This document shows, piece by piece, positions 16,797 through 26,015 of a stretch of DNA of 64,000 nt. Below the pieces are notes generated by a model that was given only the letters and a program-made list of their open reading frames with translations, was not told the DNA's origin and made no database searches. The position numbers were made by a program, and so were the translations under genes. This DNA comes from Paenibacillus sp. H1-7 (GTDB lineage Bacteria > Bacillota > Bacilli > Paenibacillales > NBRC-103111), in the NCBI RefSeq assembly GCF_022354825.1, contig NZ_CP031168.1, positions 7,678,501 through 7,742,500 of the forward strand, given 5' to 3'. The first letter of the stretch is position 1. Each line of letters opens with the position of its first letter.

Positions 16797-17147
16797 TTAA
16801 AACTCAATCAGTCCCACGCTTACCTGCAATGCATCATCCACTTTGCGCATCGTCTCTTCGTCAAGGTGAGTTATTTTATCTGTCAGACGCTGCTTATCAA
16901 TCGTACGAATTTGCTCCAGCAAAATGACAGAATCCCTGTCAAAGCCATGAGACTCCGCATCAATTTCTACGTGTGTAGGCAGCTTGGCTTTTTGAATTTG
17001 CGCTGTGATCGCCGCCACGATGACCGTAGGACTGAAGCGATTCCCTATATCATTCTGAATAATGAGAACAGGCCGGATCCCGCCCTGCTCCGACCCAACG
17101 ACGGGTGACAAGTCCGCAAAAAACACATCGCCTCGTTTGACAATCAA
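16797..17147 (-). CDS. ndoA: Type II toxin EndoA/MazF endoribonuclease (TTG start)
   Basis: 116 residues, nearly colinear with Bacillus EndoA: MIVKRGDVFFADLSPVVGSE, GGIRPVLIIQNDIGNRFSP, AAITAQIQKAKLPTHVEID, RDSVILLEQIRTIDKQRL. It is a sequence-specific mRNA interferase, known in Bacillus to cut at UACAU-type sites, neutralised by the upstream antitoxin. The start codon is TTG at 17147, which gives the exact family N-terminus; it sits 3 bases after the antitoxin stop, so the two are translationally coupled. Confidence 0.96.
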   Translation of the reverse strand: MIVKRGDVFFADLSPVVGSEQGGIRPVLIIQNDIGNRFSPTVIVAAITAQIQKAKLPTHVEIDAESHGFDRDSVILLEQIRTIDKQRLTDKITHLDEETMRKVDDALQVSVGLIEF

Positions 17148-17150
17148 TAG

Positions 17151-17432
17151 TTACACCCCGCTTACTAAACGGTCCAGAGTGTTATCCGCTTCTTCCTCCG
17201 CCTGAAATGCCTCCGAGGCCATGTGTAAATTGATCTTCGCCATTTCCATATATCCGCGCTGCATCGATTCCCTCAGATGGCGTTTCTTCCGTTCCATCAA
17301 GTACAGCTTCATCGCTTGACGAATAAACTCGCTGCGGTTCGAGTTCTCCTTCTCCACGATGCCGTCCACTTCTTGCAGCAAATAGTCCGGCAAGCTGATC
17401 ATTATTCGTTTCGTGTTCTGCGCATTGGACAC
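17151..17432 (-). CDS. ndoAI: EndoAI/MazE-type ribbon-helix-helix antitoxin
   Basis: 93 residues from GTG 17432 (VSNAQNTKRIMISLPDYLLQ), with GGGGGTG 8 bases upstream. The N-terminal RHH DNA-binding motif is IMISLPDYLLQEVDGIV...NRSEFIRQAMKLYL; the C-terminal half (AKINLHMASEAFQAEEEADN) should bind and block EndoA. A longer in-frame ATG (17471) exists, but its N-terminus does not fit the family. It normally also represses its own operon. Confidence 0.92.
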   Translation of the reverse strand: MSNAQNTKRIMISLPDYLLQEVDGIVEKENSNRSEFIRQAMKLYLMERKKRHLRESMQRGYMEMAKINLHMASEAFQAEEEADNTLDRLVSGV

Positions 17433-17662
17433 CAAGCATGCACCCCCAAAAACATACAACAATATTACCATTATGGCGAATATACAGCAAAATTATACAA
17501 GATGAGTATATGCTACAGGTATAGCAAATATGTTATACCTCTTTTTTCCCAATAAAAGGCGAGCCCTTAAGAATCCACAGAAGTATGTATTATACATATT
17601 CGCGGTGAAATCCTAAATTCCTCTACTCCACCCGTAAAAAATCGGCTGGAAAATGTTACTGG

Positions 17663-18856
17663 TCACATCTGCTCCATCGAGCCCCAATTATGTCGTAATA
17701 ACGGGTTGACCGTAGATACTACGCGGCCGTCACGGATATAGACGCGAGGCACACGGTGGGAAATCATGCAGGTGATTTCGTAGTTGATCGTACCGAGCCA
17801 CTCTGCGTGCTCCTCGGCCGTAATCTTGTCTTCGCCTTGCTTGCCCAAAATGACAACCTCTTCCTCGTTGTCAATATCGGTGAGTCCCGTCACATTCATC
17901 ATACACTGATCCATACAAATGCGGCCGACAATCGGCATCCGCGTTCCTTTGATAAGCGCCTGGGCTTTGCCCGTCAGCATCCGTGAGAACCCGTCCGCAT
18001 ACCCGATCGGCAGCGTAGCAATGGTCTCCTCGCCGGCTGTGCGATAAATCGTTCCGTAGCTGATGCCCGAATCGGCCGGAACCGTTTTGACCATGACGAC
18101 ACCGGTCTTTATGCTCAGTACCGGCTCCAAATCTATCACCTGATGGTTGACTTCCTCGGAAGGATACAACCCGTACATGCTGATGCCGAGCCGCACCATA
18201 TTGTATGTCAAGTCCGGACAATCGATCGCCGCAGCGCTGTTGCCGGCGTGTACATAGGCGAACTGAATCCCTTTATCGGCAAAATGCTTCACCACCCGGT
18301 CAAAGCGCCGGTATTGCTCGAGCGTGTATGTTTTGTCCTCCTCATCTGCGCATGCATAATGAGTGAACAAGCCTTCTACGTGGATTCCGGGAATTTGCAG
18401 CGCTCTGTCAATCAGAGCGATAGCCTCCTCCTCGGTCGTAAGCCCTAACCGGTTCATGCCCGAATCAATTTTTACATGAATGCTCAAAGGCTTTTCTCTC
18501 GGCAGCAGACGTTCAAAAGCATCCAAAACCTCATGGCTGTACACATTGACGGTAATATCGTGTTCCCACGCCATCTCCAAGCCTTCCGGAGGGGTATACC
18601 CCAGCACGAGAATCGGAGCCGTAATCCCGGCATGCCGGAGCTCCAGGCCTTCATCCAAAAAAGCAACCGCAATATACTCGACACCACAGCGCAGCGCCTC
18701 CCGGCAAACCTCCACTGCACCGTGCCCGTAAGCATCCGCTTTGACCACAGCCATCATCTTCACATGGGCAGGTAAAACCCGTCGAAACCCTTCCAAATTG
18801 CTGCGAAGCGCATCCAGGGAAATCTCCACCCGCGTAGGCCGGTAAAACGAATCCAT
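17663..18856 (-). CDS. alr: Alanine racemase
   Basis: 397 residues. PLP enzyme making D-alanine for peptidoglycan. Seen: PLP-lysine motif VVKADAYGHGAVEV, the substrate region HVKIDSGMNRLGL, HAGNSAAAI and the catalytic tyrosine segment SGISYGTIYR, ending in the C-terminal beta domain with GRICMDQCMMNVT. ATG 18856 follows AGAAGGTGG. An in-frame TTG farther upstream actually lies in the promoter. It is followed by ndoAI-ndoA as in Bacillus. Confidence 0.96.
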   Translation of the reverse strand: MDSFYRPTRVEISLDALRSNLEGFRRVLPAHVKMMAVVKADAYGHGAVEVCREALRCGVEYIAVAFLDEGLELRHAGITAPILVLGYTPPEGLEMAWEHDITVNVYSHEVLDAFERLLPREKPLSIHVKIDSGMNRLGLTTEEEAIALIDRALQIPGIHVEGLFTHYACADEEDKTYTLEQYRRFDRVVKHFADKGIQFAYVHAGNSAAAIDCPDLTYNMVRLGISMYGLYPSEEVNHQVIDLEPVLSIKTGVVMVKTVPADSGISYGTIYRTAGEETIATLPIGYADGFSRMLTGKAQALIKGTRMPIVGRICMDQCMMNVTGLTDIDNEEEVVILGKQGEDKITAEEHAEWLGTINYEITCMISHRVPRVYIRDGRVVSTVNPLLRHNWGSMEQM

Positions 18857-18947
18857 AAGTCCACCTTCTTCTGCGAAAATCAAGGGAAGCTCCCTTAAAG
18901 CAGGGAACTTCCCCCTTGTCGTTACCTCGTGTGTTTTCAATAAACCT

Positions 18948-18976
18948 ATGGTAATCCGAACGACACCGGGTGTCAA
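18948..18976 (-). promoter_or_regulatory. SigA promoter of alr with overlapping palindrome
   Basis: TTGACA (18971-18976), 17 bases, TACCAT (18948-18953) on the minus strand. The palindrome GACACCCGGTGTC (18962-18974) overlaps the -35 hexamer and could be an operator. Confidence 0.65.
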
Positions 18977-19567
18977 TGAACAATATCTTGAACATCCCGG
19001 TATCAGGAATCCGTCAGTTTATGGTAAAAATTTAGGTGCAAATTACATTTTGAGGTATATTTTCGCCTATTTACATCTTCATTTCTCGGAGATAGCTAGG
19101 ATTCCAATTCCAATTTTATGCAGGCTCCCCGGTGTTGATGCAGATAGAGGTGGCATGAGGCATCGGTATTTCCAGTAGTTGTTGGATTTGCGAGATGGAT
19201 TGATTTAAGAAATATCTTGCTGGATTACGAGTTGCATATTGATTTGGTTACTCGCTGCGCTGAGGGTTTATCCGAATTCCTCACCGAGGTGCTCACTGAC
19301 TTCCTGTCATTCGACCGACCGCCGCGCAGCGCCACAACGCGCGCTTGAGATAGCGCGCGTTGTAAATTTAACCGAAGCTCCATCTGACTTTTATAACATA
19401 TCAAATGTTCCGCGTTTCTCCGGCATACTATTACGAAAGGCGCTCTTTCAGACTGCATTCCTCAGTTTGCCTGACAGTGACAGCCATCTCACCAATCACA
19501 CTATTGTCAATTCATTGTCGGTTGATTGACGTTTGAACGTTATATTTGGATATTATTAACGTACCAA
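18977..19567. other. Intergenic region between alr and the YdcC-like gene
   Basis: About 590 bases with no convincing gene. Short open frames on both strands lack ribosome binding sites and family resemblance. It contains one strong GC-rich hairpin (19334-19363). Confidence 0.5.
19334..19363. other. Strong GC-rich hairpin
   Basis: Perfect 11-bp stem ACAACGCGCGC / GCGCGCGTTGT with an 8-base loop, followed by AAATTTA. No T-run on either side, so its role is unclear. Confidence 0.5.
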
Positions 19568-21034
19568 TTACTTCCCAATTTCGTCCTGTACAGCCTGTGC
19601 AACTTTAATCATTTCCGTTTGCGGCAGATCCGCAGTGGACAGTCTGAACTCGATGCCATCGTATGTCCAAGTTAATGTCTTCTTCTCATCGCCGGTAACC
19701 ACAGCCAAAGTATAGCCCAAGTCCACGATATCCCCAGGCAGCACGGATACGGTCTGTGTTACAGGACGCGACTCAATCAAGGTATAGTTGTATTTGCCCG
19801 AGTAGCGAAGCATGATGGCTTTCTCTTCGCCGAGCTTAATCTCGCTCATGTCGAGCTTCTTCACGCCACTAGGCAGGTAATTCGGCTCGATCACGCCGAA
19901 CGATGCTTGCTGCTTGCTTGCATCGGCTTTGGTGCCCGCGGCTGTGCCGGCTGCAGCATTCGTACCGGCTGTGCCGCTTGCACCATTGGCTCCAGCTGCC
20001 GCGTTTGCTCTAGTCGCGCCGTTTGCGGCCCCTGTCGCCCCTGCTGCTCCGCTCGTTGCACCTGCACCGGCTTTAGCCCCGGTACCGTTCGCAGACGAGC
20101 CCGTGCTTGCTCCTGCGCCGTTTGTGCCTGCTGCCGGTGTTGTTGCTTTGCCTGCGTCGGTAGCAGCTCCTGCGTTGCTGCCCGTAGCTGCTGCACCGCT
20201 CTTGCTGCCTGCAGCGCCGGATGTACCTGTAGCACTCGTTCCGTTTGCCGCAGTGCCATTTGTTGTCGCGCCGCTTGTAGCGCTATTGGCCGCACCTGCT
20301 GCCTTATCGCTACCTGTTCCAGCTGCACCGCTATTAGCTGCATTGCTTTGCGCTCCAGAGCTAGCCGCTCCAGGCTGCCCCATCGTCGGCTGGGACATCT
20401 TCCAGCTTGTCATATTTCTCTGCATGTCGAAGGAATCTTTATCGAATTTCTTGCCAAACTCGAACTGGTTGAAATCAACAATAACCATCACATTCGCATT
20501 TGTATCCGAAACCTCTACATGCTGAGGCGCATAATTCTTTTTATCCAGCCAAATCTTCTGCCGCGCTAACGATCCGTTCTGATAATTGGCGAGTACGTCG
20601 AACACATACGCGTTCTCATCCGTTGTAAACTGGCGGTCATTATCCATCAGTATGCTTTGGACCAACGACTGGTACAAATAAACTTGTCCCTGATTTTCCG
20701 GCCAGTCGCTCTGGAATCGGAAGCTTTTGTTCAAATGAGGCGTCAACACGAACACACCATCATCGTTACGCAATACGATCTGAGTAATATCCTTCTTGGC
20801 ATTCGTCAAGGAAATGCGGTAGTAATGAGGGTTCTGATACCATACCTCCACTTGGTATTCCTGCGGCTCCTGCCCCGTATGGAGCACCATTCGCCCGCTT
20901 CCTTGATAGCTCTGCAGCTTATTTATAACCCCATCCAAATCCTTCACTACCGAACCCGAATCCTTCTTACCGCAGCCCGCCAACACCAGACTGAAGCTTA
21001 GCACCAAGGCAATCACCCAAGTGAATCGCCGCAT
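19568..21034 (-). CDS. YdcC-like lipoprotein with a large Ala/Gly/Thr/Ser insert
   Basis: 488 residues. Lipoprotein signal with lipobox LVLAGC (about residues 15-20). Residues ~25-215 form a LolA/YdcC-like domain (GSGRMVLHTGQEPQEYQVEVWYQNP cut here: starts at GSGRM, with FDVLANYQNGSLARQKIWL later). About 150 residues of low-complexity Ala/Gly/Thr/Ser follow, then a second domain (FGVIEPNYLPSGVKKLDMSE ... LSTADLPQTEMIKVAQAV) of DUF4367 type. ATG 21034 after GGAGGGGATTGGA is preferred over an upstream ATG. Bacillus ydcC also precedes alr, supporting the assignment; the insert is unusual. Confidence 0.87.
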   Translation of the reverse strand: MRRFTWVIALVLSFSLVLAGCGKKDSGSVVKDLDGVINKLQSYQGSGRMVLHTGQEPQEYQVEVWYQNPHYYRISLTNAKKDITQIVLRNDDGVFVLTPHLNKSFRFQSDWPENQGQVYLYQSLVQSILMDNDRQFTTDENAYVFDVLANYQNGSLARQKIWLDKKNYAPQHVEVSDTNANVMVIVDFNQFEFGKKFDKDSFDMQRNMTSWKMSQPTMGQPGAASSGAQSNAANSGAAGTGSDKAAGAANSATSGATTNGTAANGTSATGTSGAAGSKSGAAATGSNAGAATDAGKATTPAAGTNGAGASTGSSANGTGAKAGAGATSGAAGATGAANGATRANAAAGANGASGTAGTNAAAGTAAGTKADASKQQASFGVIEPNYLPSGVKKLDMSEIKLGEEKAIMLRYSGKYNYTLIESRPVTQTVSVLPGDIVDLGYTLAVVTGDEKKTLTWTYDGIEFRLSTADLPQTEMIKVAQAVQDEIGK

Positions 21035-21123
21035 TCCAATCCCCTCCACCCAATTGTTAAATGAACTGATACCATGTCTATGAGGGGACTTGGACAATTA
21101 TGCGGACAAAGTTAGGGGAGGAA

Positions 21124-21157
21124 ATAAAAACTCCTATAACCGGTTGGTTATAGGAGT
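21124..21157 (-). terminator. Terminator of the glycan operon, overlapping the galE-like stop
   Basis: AACTCCTATAAC / GTTATAGGAGTT stem followed by TTTTTATTTC on the minus strand. The 5' arm includes the last codons and the TAA of the epimerase gene. Confidence 0.85.
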
Positions 21158-22083
21158 TGGGTGGGGTTATAAATTTTAGCGTAATAGTCACAGGTCTCCT
21201 TCAAACCTTCTGCCAAAGTATACTTAGGCTTCCACCCCAATTCTTCTTTTGCAGCAGAATTATCTAAACAGCTATGGATAATATCCCCTGATCTTGGTGG
21301 CAAATATTGTGGTTCAAAAGGCATATTGCATATTTCACTCATAACTTTTAATAACTGATTCACTGTTGTCTGCTCATTACAACTTATATTATATATTCCT
21401 TTGCTACCTTTTTCTAAAGCAGCAATATTAGCCTCAACGATATCTTTAACATAAATAAAATCACGCGTTTGCTCGCCATCACCAAAGATGATTGGAGTAC
21501 GACCTTCCAGAAGTTTATTTACAAAGATGGAGATTACGCCACCTTCCCCTCTAGGGTCCTGACGTATTCCATACACATTGGCATATCTTAAGATCGTATA
21601 GTCTAGATCACTTAGTTTAGAAAATACCTCAATGTAGTGTTCCGGTGTATGCTTTGAAATTCCATAGAAGGACAGTGGTTGAACAGGGTGTCTTTCATCA
21701 ACAGGCAAGTATTCCGGAGTTCCATAAACTGCAGCAGAGGAAGCATATATGATCTTACGGACTCCATATTTCTTACATTGCTCAAGTAATTTAATGGTGC
21801 CAAGAATGTTGATTTCAGCATCAAGTACGGGCTGGCTCAGAGATGTTTGAACATCAATTTGAGCTGCGTGATGAAAAACTACTTCAGGTTGAACCTTTTG
21901 AAAAATACTTTCTATTTCATCATCCATAATGGAGCAATGGTAAAAACTCGCAAAATCACTTAATTCATCCATGTTTCCTGTTGATAAATTATCTATTATT
22001 GAAACTACATGCCCATGCCCCACCAAACGATCTACAATATGAGAAGCAATAAAGCCAGCACCGCCAGTAATTAAAATATTCAT
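21148..22083 (-). CDS. UDP-glucose 4-epimerase-like extended SDR
   Basis: 311 residues. Nucleotide-sugar epimerase/dehydratase: NAD motif ILITGGAGFIASHI, SSAAVYG with catalytic Ser, YGISK (YxxxK) dyad, and RYANVYGIRQDPRGEGGVIS, typical of GalE/Gne-type enzymes. Exact substrate (UDP-Glc/Gal or the HexNAc forms) cannot be read from the sequence. It is the last gene before the operon terminator, 24 bases after the phosphotransferase gene, and presumably supplies a sugar for the first step of the glycan. Confidence 0.88.
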   Translation of the reverse strand: MNILITGGAGFIASHIVDRLVGHGHVVSIIDNLSTGNMDELSDFASFYHCSIMDDEIESIFQKVQPEVVFHHAAQIDVQTSLSQPVLDAEINILGTIKLLEQCKKYGVRKIIYASSAAVYGTPEYLPVDERHPVQPLSFYGISKHTPEHYIEVFSKLSDLDYTILRYANVYGIRQDPRGEGGVISIFVNKLLEGRTPIIFGDGEQTRDFIYVKDIVEANIAALEKGSKGIYNISCNEQTTVNQLLKVMSEICNMPFEPQYLPPRSGDIIHSCLDNSAAKEELGWKPKYTLAEGLKETCDYYAKIYNPTQLL

Positions 22084-22107
22084 CTTTATGCCTCATTTTA
22101 TTTATTC

Positions 22108-23523
22108 TCAATACGCGTTCTTGTTAATAAATCCATTGATTATAGTTTTTATAATGATCTTAATGTCGAAAAGGAAACTCCAATTTTCAATATAAAAAAT
22201 ATCATGTTTGATACGATCTTCTATTGATGTATCTCCACGTAATCCATTCGACTGAGCCCAACCAGTAATACCAGGACGAATATGATGTTTTACCATATAT
22301 TTAGGGATTTCTTCCTTAAATTGCTCTACAAAATATGGACGTTCTGGTCTTGGTCCTACAACACTCATGTGTCCAAAAAGAACGTTAAAAAATTGCGGGA
22401 GCTCATCTAGGCTTGTTTTTCGTAAAAAAGAGCCAAATTTTGTTTTTCGAGGATCGTTTTCAATTGTCCAATTAGTATTGGATGATTCTTCACTTTGCAC
22501 TCGCATGCTCCGAAATTTATACATCATGAATGTACGTCTGTTTAATCCGACACGTTCTTGCTTAAAGATTACAGGTCCAGGAGATGATAATCTTATCCCA
22601 ATTGAGATTAGTATTAATAGTGGTGCAGTTATTAAAATAGCCATTAAAGAAAATACAATATCAAAAGATCTTTTAAAAAATCTGTTTCTCAGCTCATCTA
22701 AAGGAATATCTCTTACATTAATAAGCGGCATTCCCGCAAAATTATCAAAAAAAGGACGTGATGGAAGGAAACTATAAAAATCGGGAATAATCAAAGCCTT
22801 TACTCCGAATTTCTCACAAACATTTATGATCTTCCCGAATTTATAATGGGCATTTAAAGGCAACGCAATAATAACTTCGTCGACCAGTACTTCACTCAGG
22901 ATATTCTCCAGATCATCCACTTTTCCAATAATGGGTTTATAACTGCCTATTCCATTATCATGTTTTTCTTGATAATCATCTAAAAATCCTACAACGTCAT
23001 ATCCTAATTCAGGATACTGCATTAAGTTATTATGAAAATTCCGCCCTAAAGTTCCAGCTCCAAGGATAAGTACAAATTGTTTGTTGTATCCTTTTTCACG
23101 ATAGTTTTTTAGCATCATTTTTACTAAATATCTATAAAAGCTAGTTATTAGTACACAGTTAACTAAGAAAAGTAACAAATACGAACGAGATACATGCACT
23201 TCTTTAAAAATAAACAAAATACTTAATAACATCAATAAACTAATAAAATGTATTTGTACAATCTTGAATACTTCAAAAGAGAACTGTTTTTTCCGTTTTG
23301 ATGAATAAAAATTAATAAAATAACTAATTCCTATCGCCATTACTCCATAGATAAAACTCCATAGCATATAGTGCTTAAATGAAAGAGGAGCTTCATAGTC
23401 AATCCATCCACTTATAAATTTCAACCAATAAGAGAGTAGAAACATTAACTGAATACATATAAAATCAGCAAACGCATATATCAGTGATAAAAAATTTTGA
23501 CCACGACGCACCAAGATATACAT
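22108..23523 (-). CDS. Polyprenyl-phosphate hexose-1-phosphate transferase (WbaP/EpsL type)
   Basis: 471 residues. An N-terminal region of about five membrane segments and a CoA-binding-like Rossmann domain (FVLILGAGTLGRNFHNNL) precede the bacterial sugar transferase domain: KRSFDIVFSLMAILITAPLL, FKQERVGLNRRTFMMYKFRS, TSLDELPQFFNVLFGHMSVV, GPRPERPYF, RPGITGWAQSNGLRG. It transfers a hexose-1-phosphate from a UDP-sugar to undecaprenyl phosphate, starting glycan assembly at the membrane. ATG 23523 directly abuts GAGGAG; TTG 23514 or GTG 23511 have better spacing, so the true start may be 3-4 codons in. Confidence 0.92.
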   Translation of the reverse strand: MYILVRRGQNFLSLIYAFADFICIQLMFLLSYWLKFISGWIDYEAPLSFKHYMLWSFIYGVMAIGISYFINFYSSKRKKQFSFEVFKIVQIHFISLLMLLSILFIFKEVHVSRSYLLLFLVNCVLITSFYRYLVKMMLKNYREKGYNKQFVLILGAGTLGRNFHNNLMQYPELGYDVVGFLDDYQEKHDNGIGSYKPIIGKVDDLENILSEVLVDEVIIALPLNAHYKFGKIINVCEKFGVKALIIPDFYSFLPSRPFFDNFAGMPLINVRDIPLDELRNRFFKRSFDIVFSLMAILITAPLLILISIGIRLSSPGPVIFKQERVGLNRRTFMMYKFRSMRVQSEESSNTNWTIENDPRKTKFGSFLRKTSLDELPQFFNVLFGHMSVVGPRPERPYFVEQFKEEIPKYMVKHHIRPGITGWAQSNGLRGDTSIEDRIKHDIFYIENWSFLFDIKIIIKTIINGFINKNAY

Positions 23524-23632
23524 CTCCTCATTTATTGTTTATTACATGCTCAAAATAACACATGTGACTACAAAATTAATCACATACCTATTATACTACT
23601 AATATCATAATAAATATATTGGAGGAAGAACA

Positions 23633-25918
23633 TTGTATTTTTTAAAGAAATCATCAGAATATTTTCAAAAAAAGTGGGGCAATATTTTTTTTATTGGTTA
23701 TTTATTAATTATTCTCATTATATGCTTAAATTTCGCATTTAATAGAATATACTTTTCGGATTTTTATCCAGCTAATGGAGATTTTCAAAATTATAATGGT
23801 TATCGTAGATTACTTGAAGGTCAAACACCATTCAAAGACTTTTTCTATTATCTTGGCTTAGGACCACTATATATTAATTCAATTCCGTTACTATTTTTAG
23901 GAAATAATTTTACCAATAGTCTTTTTGTAACTAATTTTATTACCTCATCTATGTTTGCTATATCAGCATATGTTGTATCGAGATGCAACAGTTTAAGTAA
24001 AAATAAAAGCATACTATTTGCACTTGTGTTGTTATTGGCGGCATGTAACTACTCCGGCTTTGGCATAATCTCAGAATTCTTTAAAAGGTACGATTTTCTT
24101 GACTATGTTCAACCAGGAAACTCAGATAGAATGGTTCGTGCTTTTCTACCGTTCTTATTTGTTATTATTTTCGTAGTAAGTAGCAAATTAAAAACTAGAA
24201 ACAAATTGTTTAACCATACATATTCTAAATCAATTGGTTTTGGACTCTTACTAGGATCAGGTATATCTTGGTCAAATGATTTTGGTATTAGTGCTTTTAT
24301 TTCAGGTAGTTTTATTATGCTTCTTTTAAATAGTAGAATGGATAAAAAATCGTTATATAATATTTTATTATATTTCATCGGTTGTATTACAGGGTGCTAT
24401 CTATTAGTTAACATACTTACTTTTGGTAATTTTACTGAATGGTTTGAATATAATTTTTTGGGCGTTGCTCAGTATCAATTTTGGTATTATGCAACCGGAT
24501 ATCAATCCAAACTCTTGATTTTATCAGATTTACCTATAAATCTAGAACTAATTTTCTGCTCTCTATTTATTTTGTATTATTCAGTGAAAATCTTAAAAAA
24601 GAAGCATACTATTAATGACATTTATTTATTGTTTTTGTTTTTAACCGCACTGACTGCAGGGTATGCATATGCAGCCAACAGTGAAAAACCTGGGTTATTT
24701 TGGCCAGTTTATATGATTTTATTTATAAGTGTATTCAGCATATTAATGAATAAAATTCCATTTAACAATATGAGAATGTCTCTGATTTTAAATACATTAT
24801 TTATTGTTTCAGGACTTTTATTAACTTTCTCCCATTTAAATGAAACTATTGACAAACAAAATAATACACGAGAAATTTTCATCCCTAAACTTAATGGATA
24901 CTTATCTCAATACGGTAAAGAATTGGATGTGGCAACTAATAAACTAATTAAAAATAACAGTGTCTTTTCCACTTATGCTTCTGCTCTAGAAGTAATGTCA
25001 GACCAATACCAGCCTACTGGAATGGATTACATAATACATGTTCTGGGTGATAAATATAGAGAAGAATACTTAGAAAAGTTTCATTCCTTTCAACCTGAAT
25101 TTGTTACCACAATGAGAGAAGATTTTTTTCCATATGAGCTTTGGGTAAAACGAGCAAACTGGTTTTTCTATAGGGAATTCCTCTCCTCCTATAAAGCCGA
25201 AGCAGTAACACCTTATAGTATAATATGGCGAAAGCAGCATAATAATACTGCAATTAATGACGAGATACAGTATCAAATTGAACAAAAAAGTGATAACAGT
25301 GTTGAAATTGTTATAAAGACAGACAGTAAATTAAACAATGCAATCGCTGATCTATCCATTTCCTATCAAAGTAATTGGAACAGTAAAAGAATTATAGGTT
25401 ACGGTCTAAGAAAAATTGTAAGTGTTCAAGATGGCTGGTCTTCAGAAAAATTTAATGAATTAGGATCCGCGGGGGGGTATAATCTTCCTGAAAATGCCAG
25501 TTTACTTAATATTCCAATAAGAATAATAAACGGCGAGGGAAGAACCAATTTAACATCTTATCCTGCAAATTTAACTAATCTCAAAATTATCAGTGTGGAA
25601 CCATTTAAAATAGTGCCTGACGTTCCTTCAAATCTAACATCACTGAATAGTTTATACAAACTTGAATATATTAAAGCTGAAAACTTGACAGATGCAAACT
25701 GGCAAAATGGCATAAACAAAAATTTTAACATTGCCTTAATTAAGAACACACTTGAAAATAAAGCTACCGTTGAAGGTTCGAGGTATCTAGAAACAAAAAG
25801 TGGAAATAAAATTAAAATTATTAATATAGAATATCCCGATCCTGAATGGATATATGTGGTTTTAGAAAGTGTGTCTGAGGAAATCAGATACCCTAATCAA
25901 ATTAAATTCATAGAATAG
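23633..25918 (+). CDS. Large multi-spanning membrane protein (GT-C-like), convergent paralogue
   Basis: 761 residues. About ten membrane segments in the first 410 residues, an early outward loop with FSDFYPANGDFQNYNGYRRL (an acidic D.D-like region as in GT-C glycosyltransferases), then a large soluble C-terminal part. The last ~75 residues (NWQNGINKNFNIALIKN ... EWIYVVLESVSEEIRYPNQI) match the C-terminus of the convergent 26016-28094 product. TTG 23633 is the start, with GGAGG at 7 bases. Function is not known; polyprenyl-linked sugar transfer outside the membrane is a guess. It is the only plus-strand gene inside the block. Confidence 0.8.
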   Translation: MYFLKKSSEYFQKKWGNIFFIGYLLIILIICLNFAFNRIYFSDFYPANGDFQNYNGYRRLLEGQTPFKDFFYYLGLGPLYINSIPLLFLGNNFTNSLFVTNFITSSMFAISAYVVSRCNSLSKNKSILFALVLLLAACNYSGFGIISEFFKRYDFLDYVQPGNSDRMVRAFLPFLFVIIFVVSSKLKTRNKLFNHTYSKSIGFGLLLGSGISWSNDFGISAFISGSFIMLLLNSRMDKKSLYNILLYFIGCITGCYLLVNILTFGNFTEWFEYNFLGVAQYQFWYYATGYQSKLLILSDLPINLELIFCSLFILYYSVKILKKKHTINDIYLLFLFLTALTAGYAYAANSEKPGLFWPVYMILFISVFSILMNKIPFNNMRMSLILNTLFIVSGLLLTFSHLNETIDKQNNTREIFIPKLNGYLSQYGKELDVATNKLIKNNSVFSTYASALEVMSDQYQPTGMDYIIHVLGDKYREEYLEKFHSFQPEFVTTMREDFFPYELWVKRANWFFYREFLSSYKAEAVTPYSIIWRKQHNNTAINDEIQYQIEQKSDNSVEIVIKTDSKLNNAIADLSISYQSNWNSKRIIGYGLRKIVSVQDGWSSEKFNELGSAGGYNLPENASLLNIPIRIINGEGRTNLTSYPANLTNLKIISVEPFKIVPDVPSNLTSLNSLYKLEYIKAENLTDANWQNGINKNFNIALIKNTLENKATVEGSRYLETKSGNKIKIINIEYPDPEWIYVVLESVSEEIRYPNQIKFIE

Positions 25919-25965
25919 TAATTAGTACTTCTCACTGACTTGAAGCTATTGAGTACACAAATAAA

Positions 25966-26008
25966 ATATAACCACGAAAGATTCTAGTTAGTCTTTTCGT
26001 GGTTATAT
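25966..26008. terminator. Bidirectional terminator between the convergent membrane genes
   Basis: TATAACCACGAAA / TTTCGTGGTTATA stem with A/T flanks, between the two convergent stops. Confidence 0.85.
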
Positions 26009-26015
26009 AAACTAA

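Noticed and set aside
18857..18976. Longer N-terminus for alanine racemase from TTG 18976
   Set aside because: That TTG is the -35 hexamer of the promoter; the family N-terminus and SD fit ATG 18856.
19239..19529. Short open frames on both strands upstream of the YdcC-like gene
   Set aside because: No ribosome binding site, odd composition and overlap with a strong hairpin.
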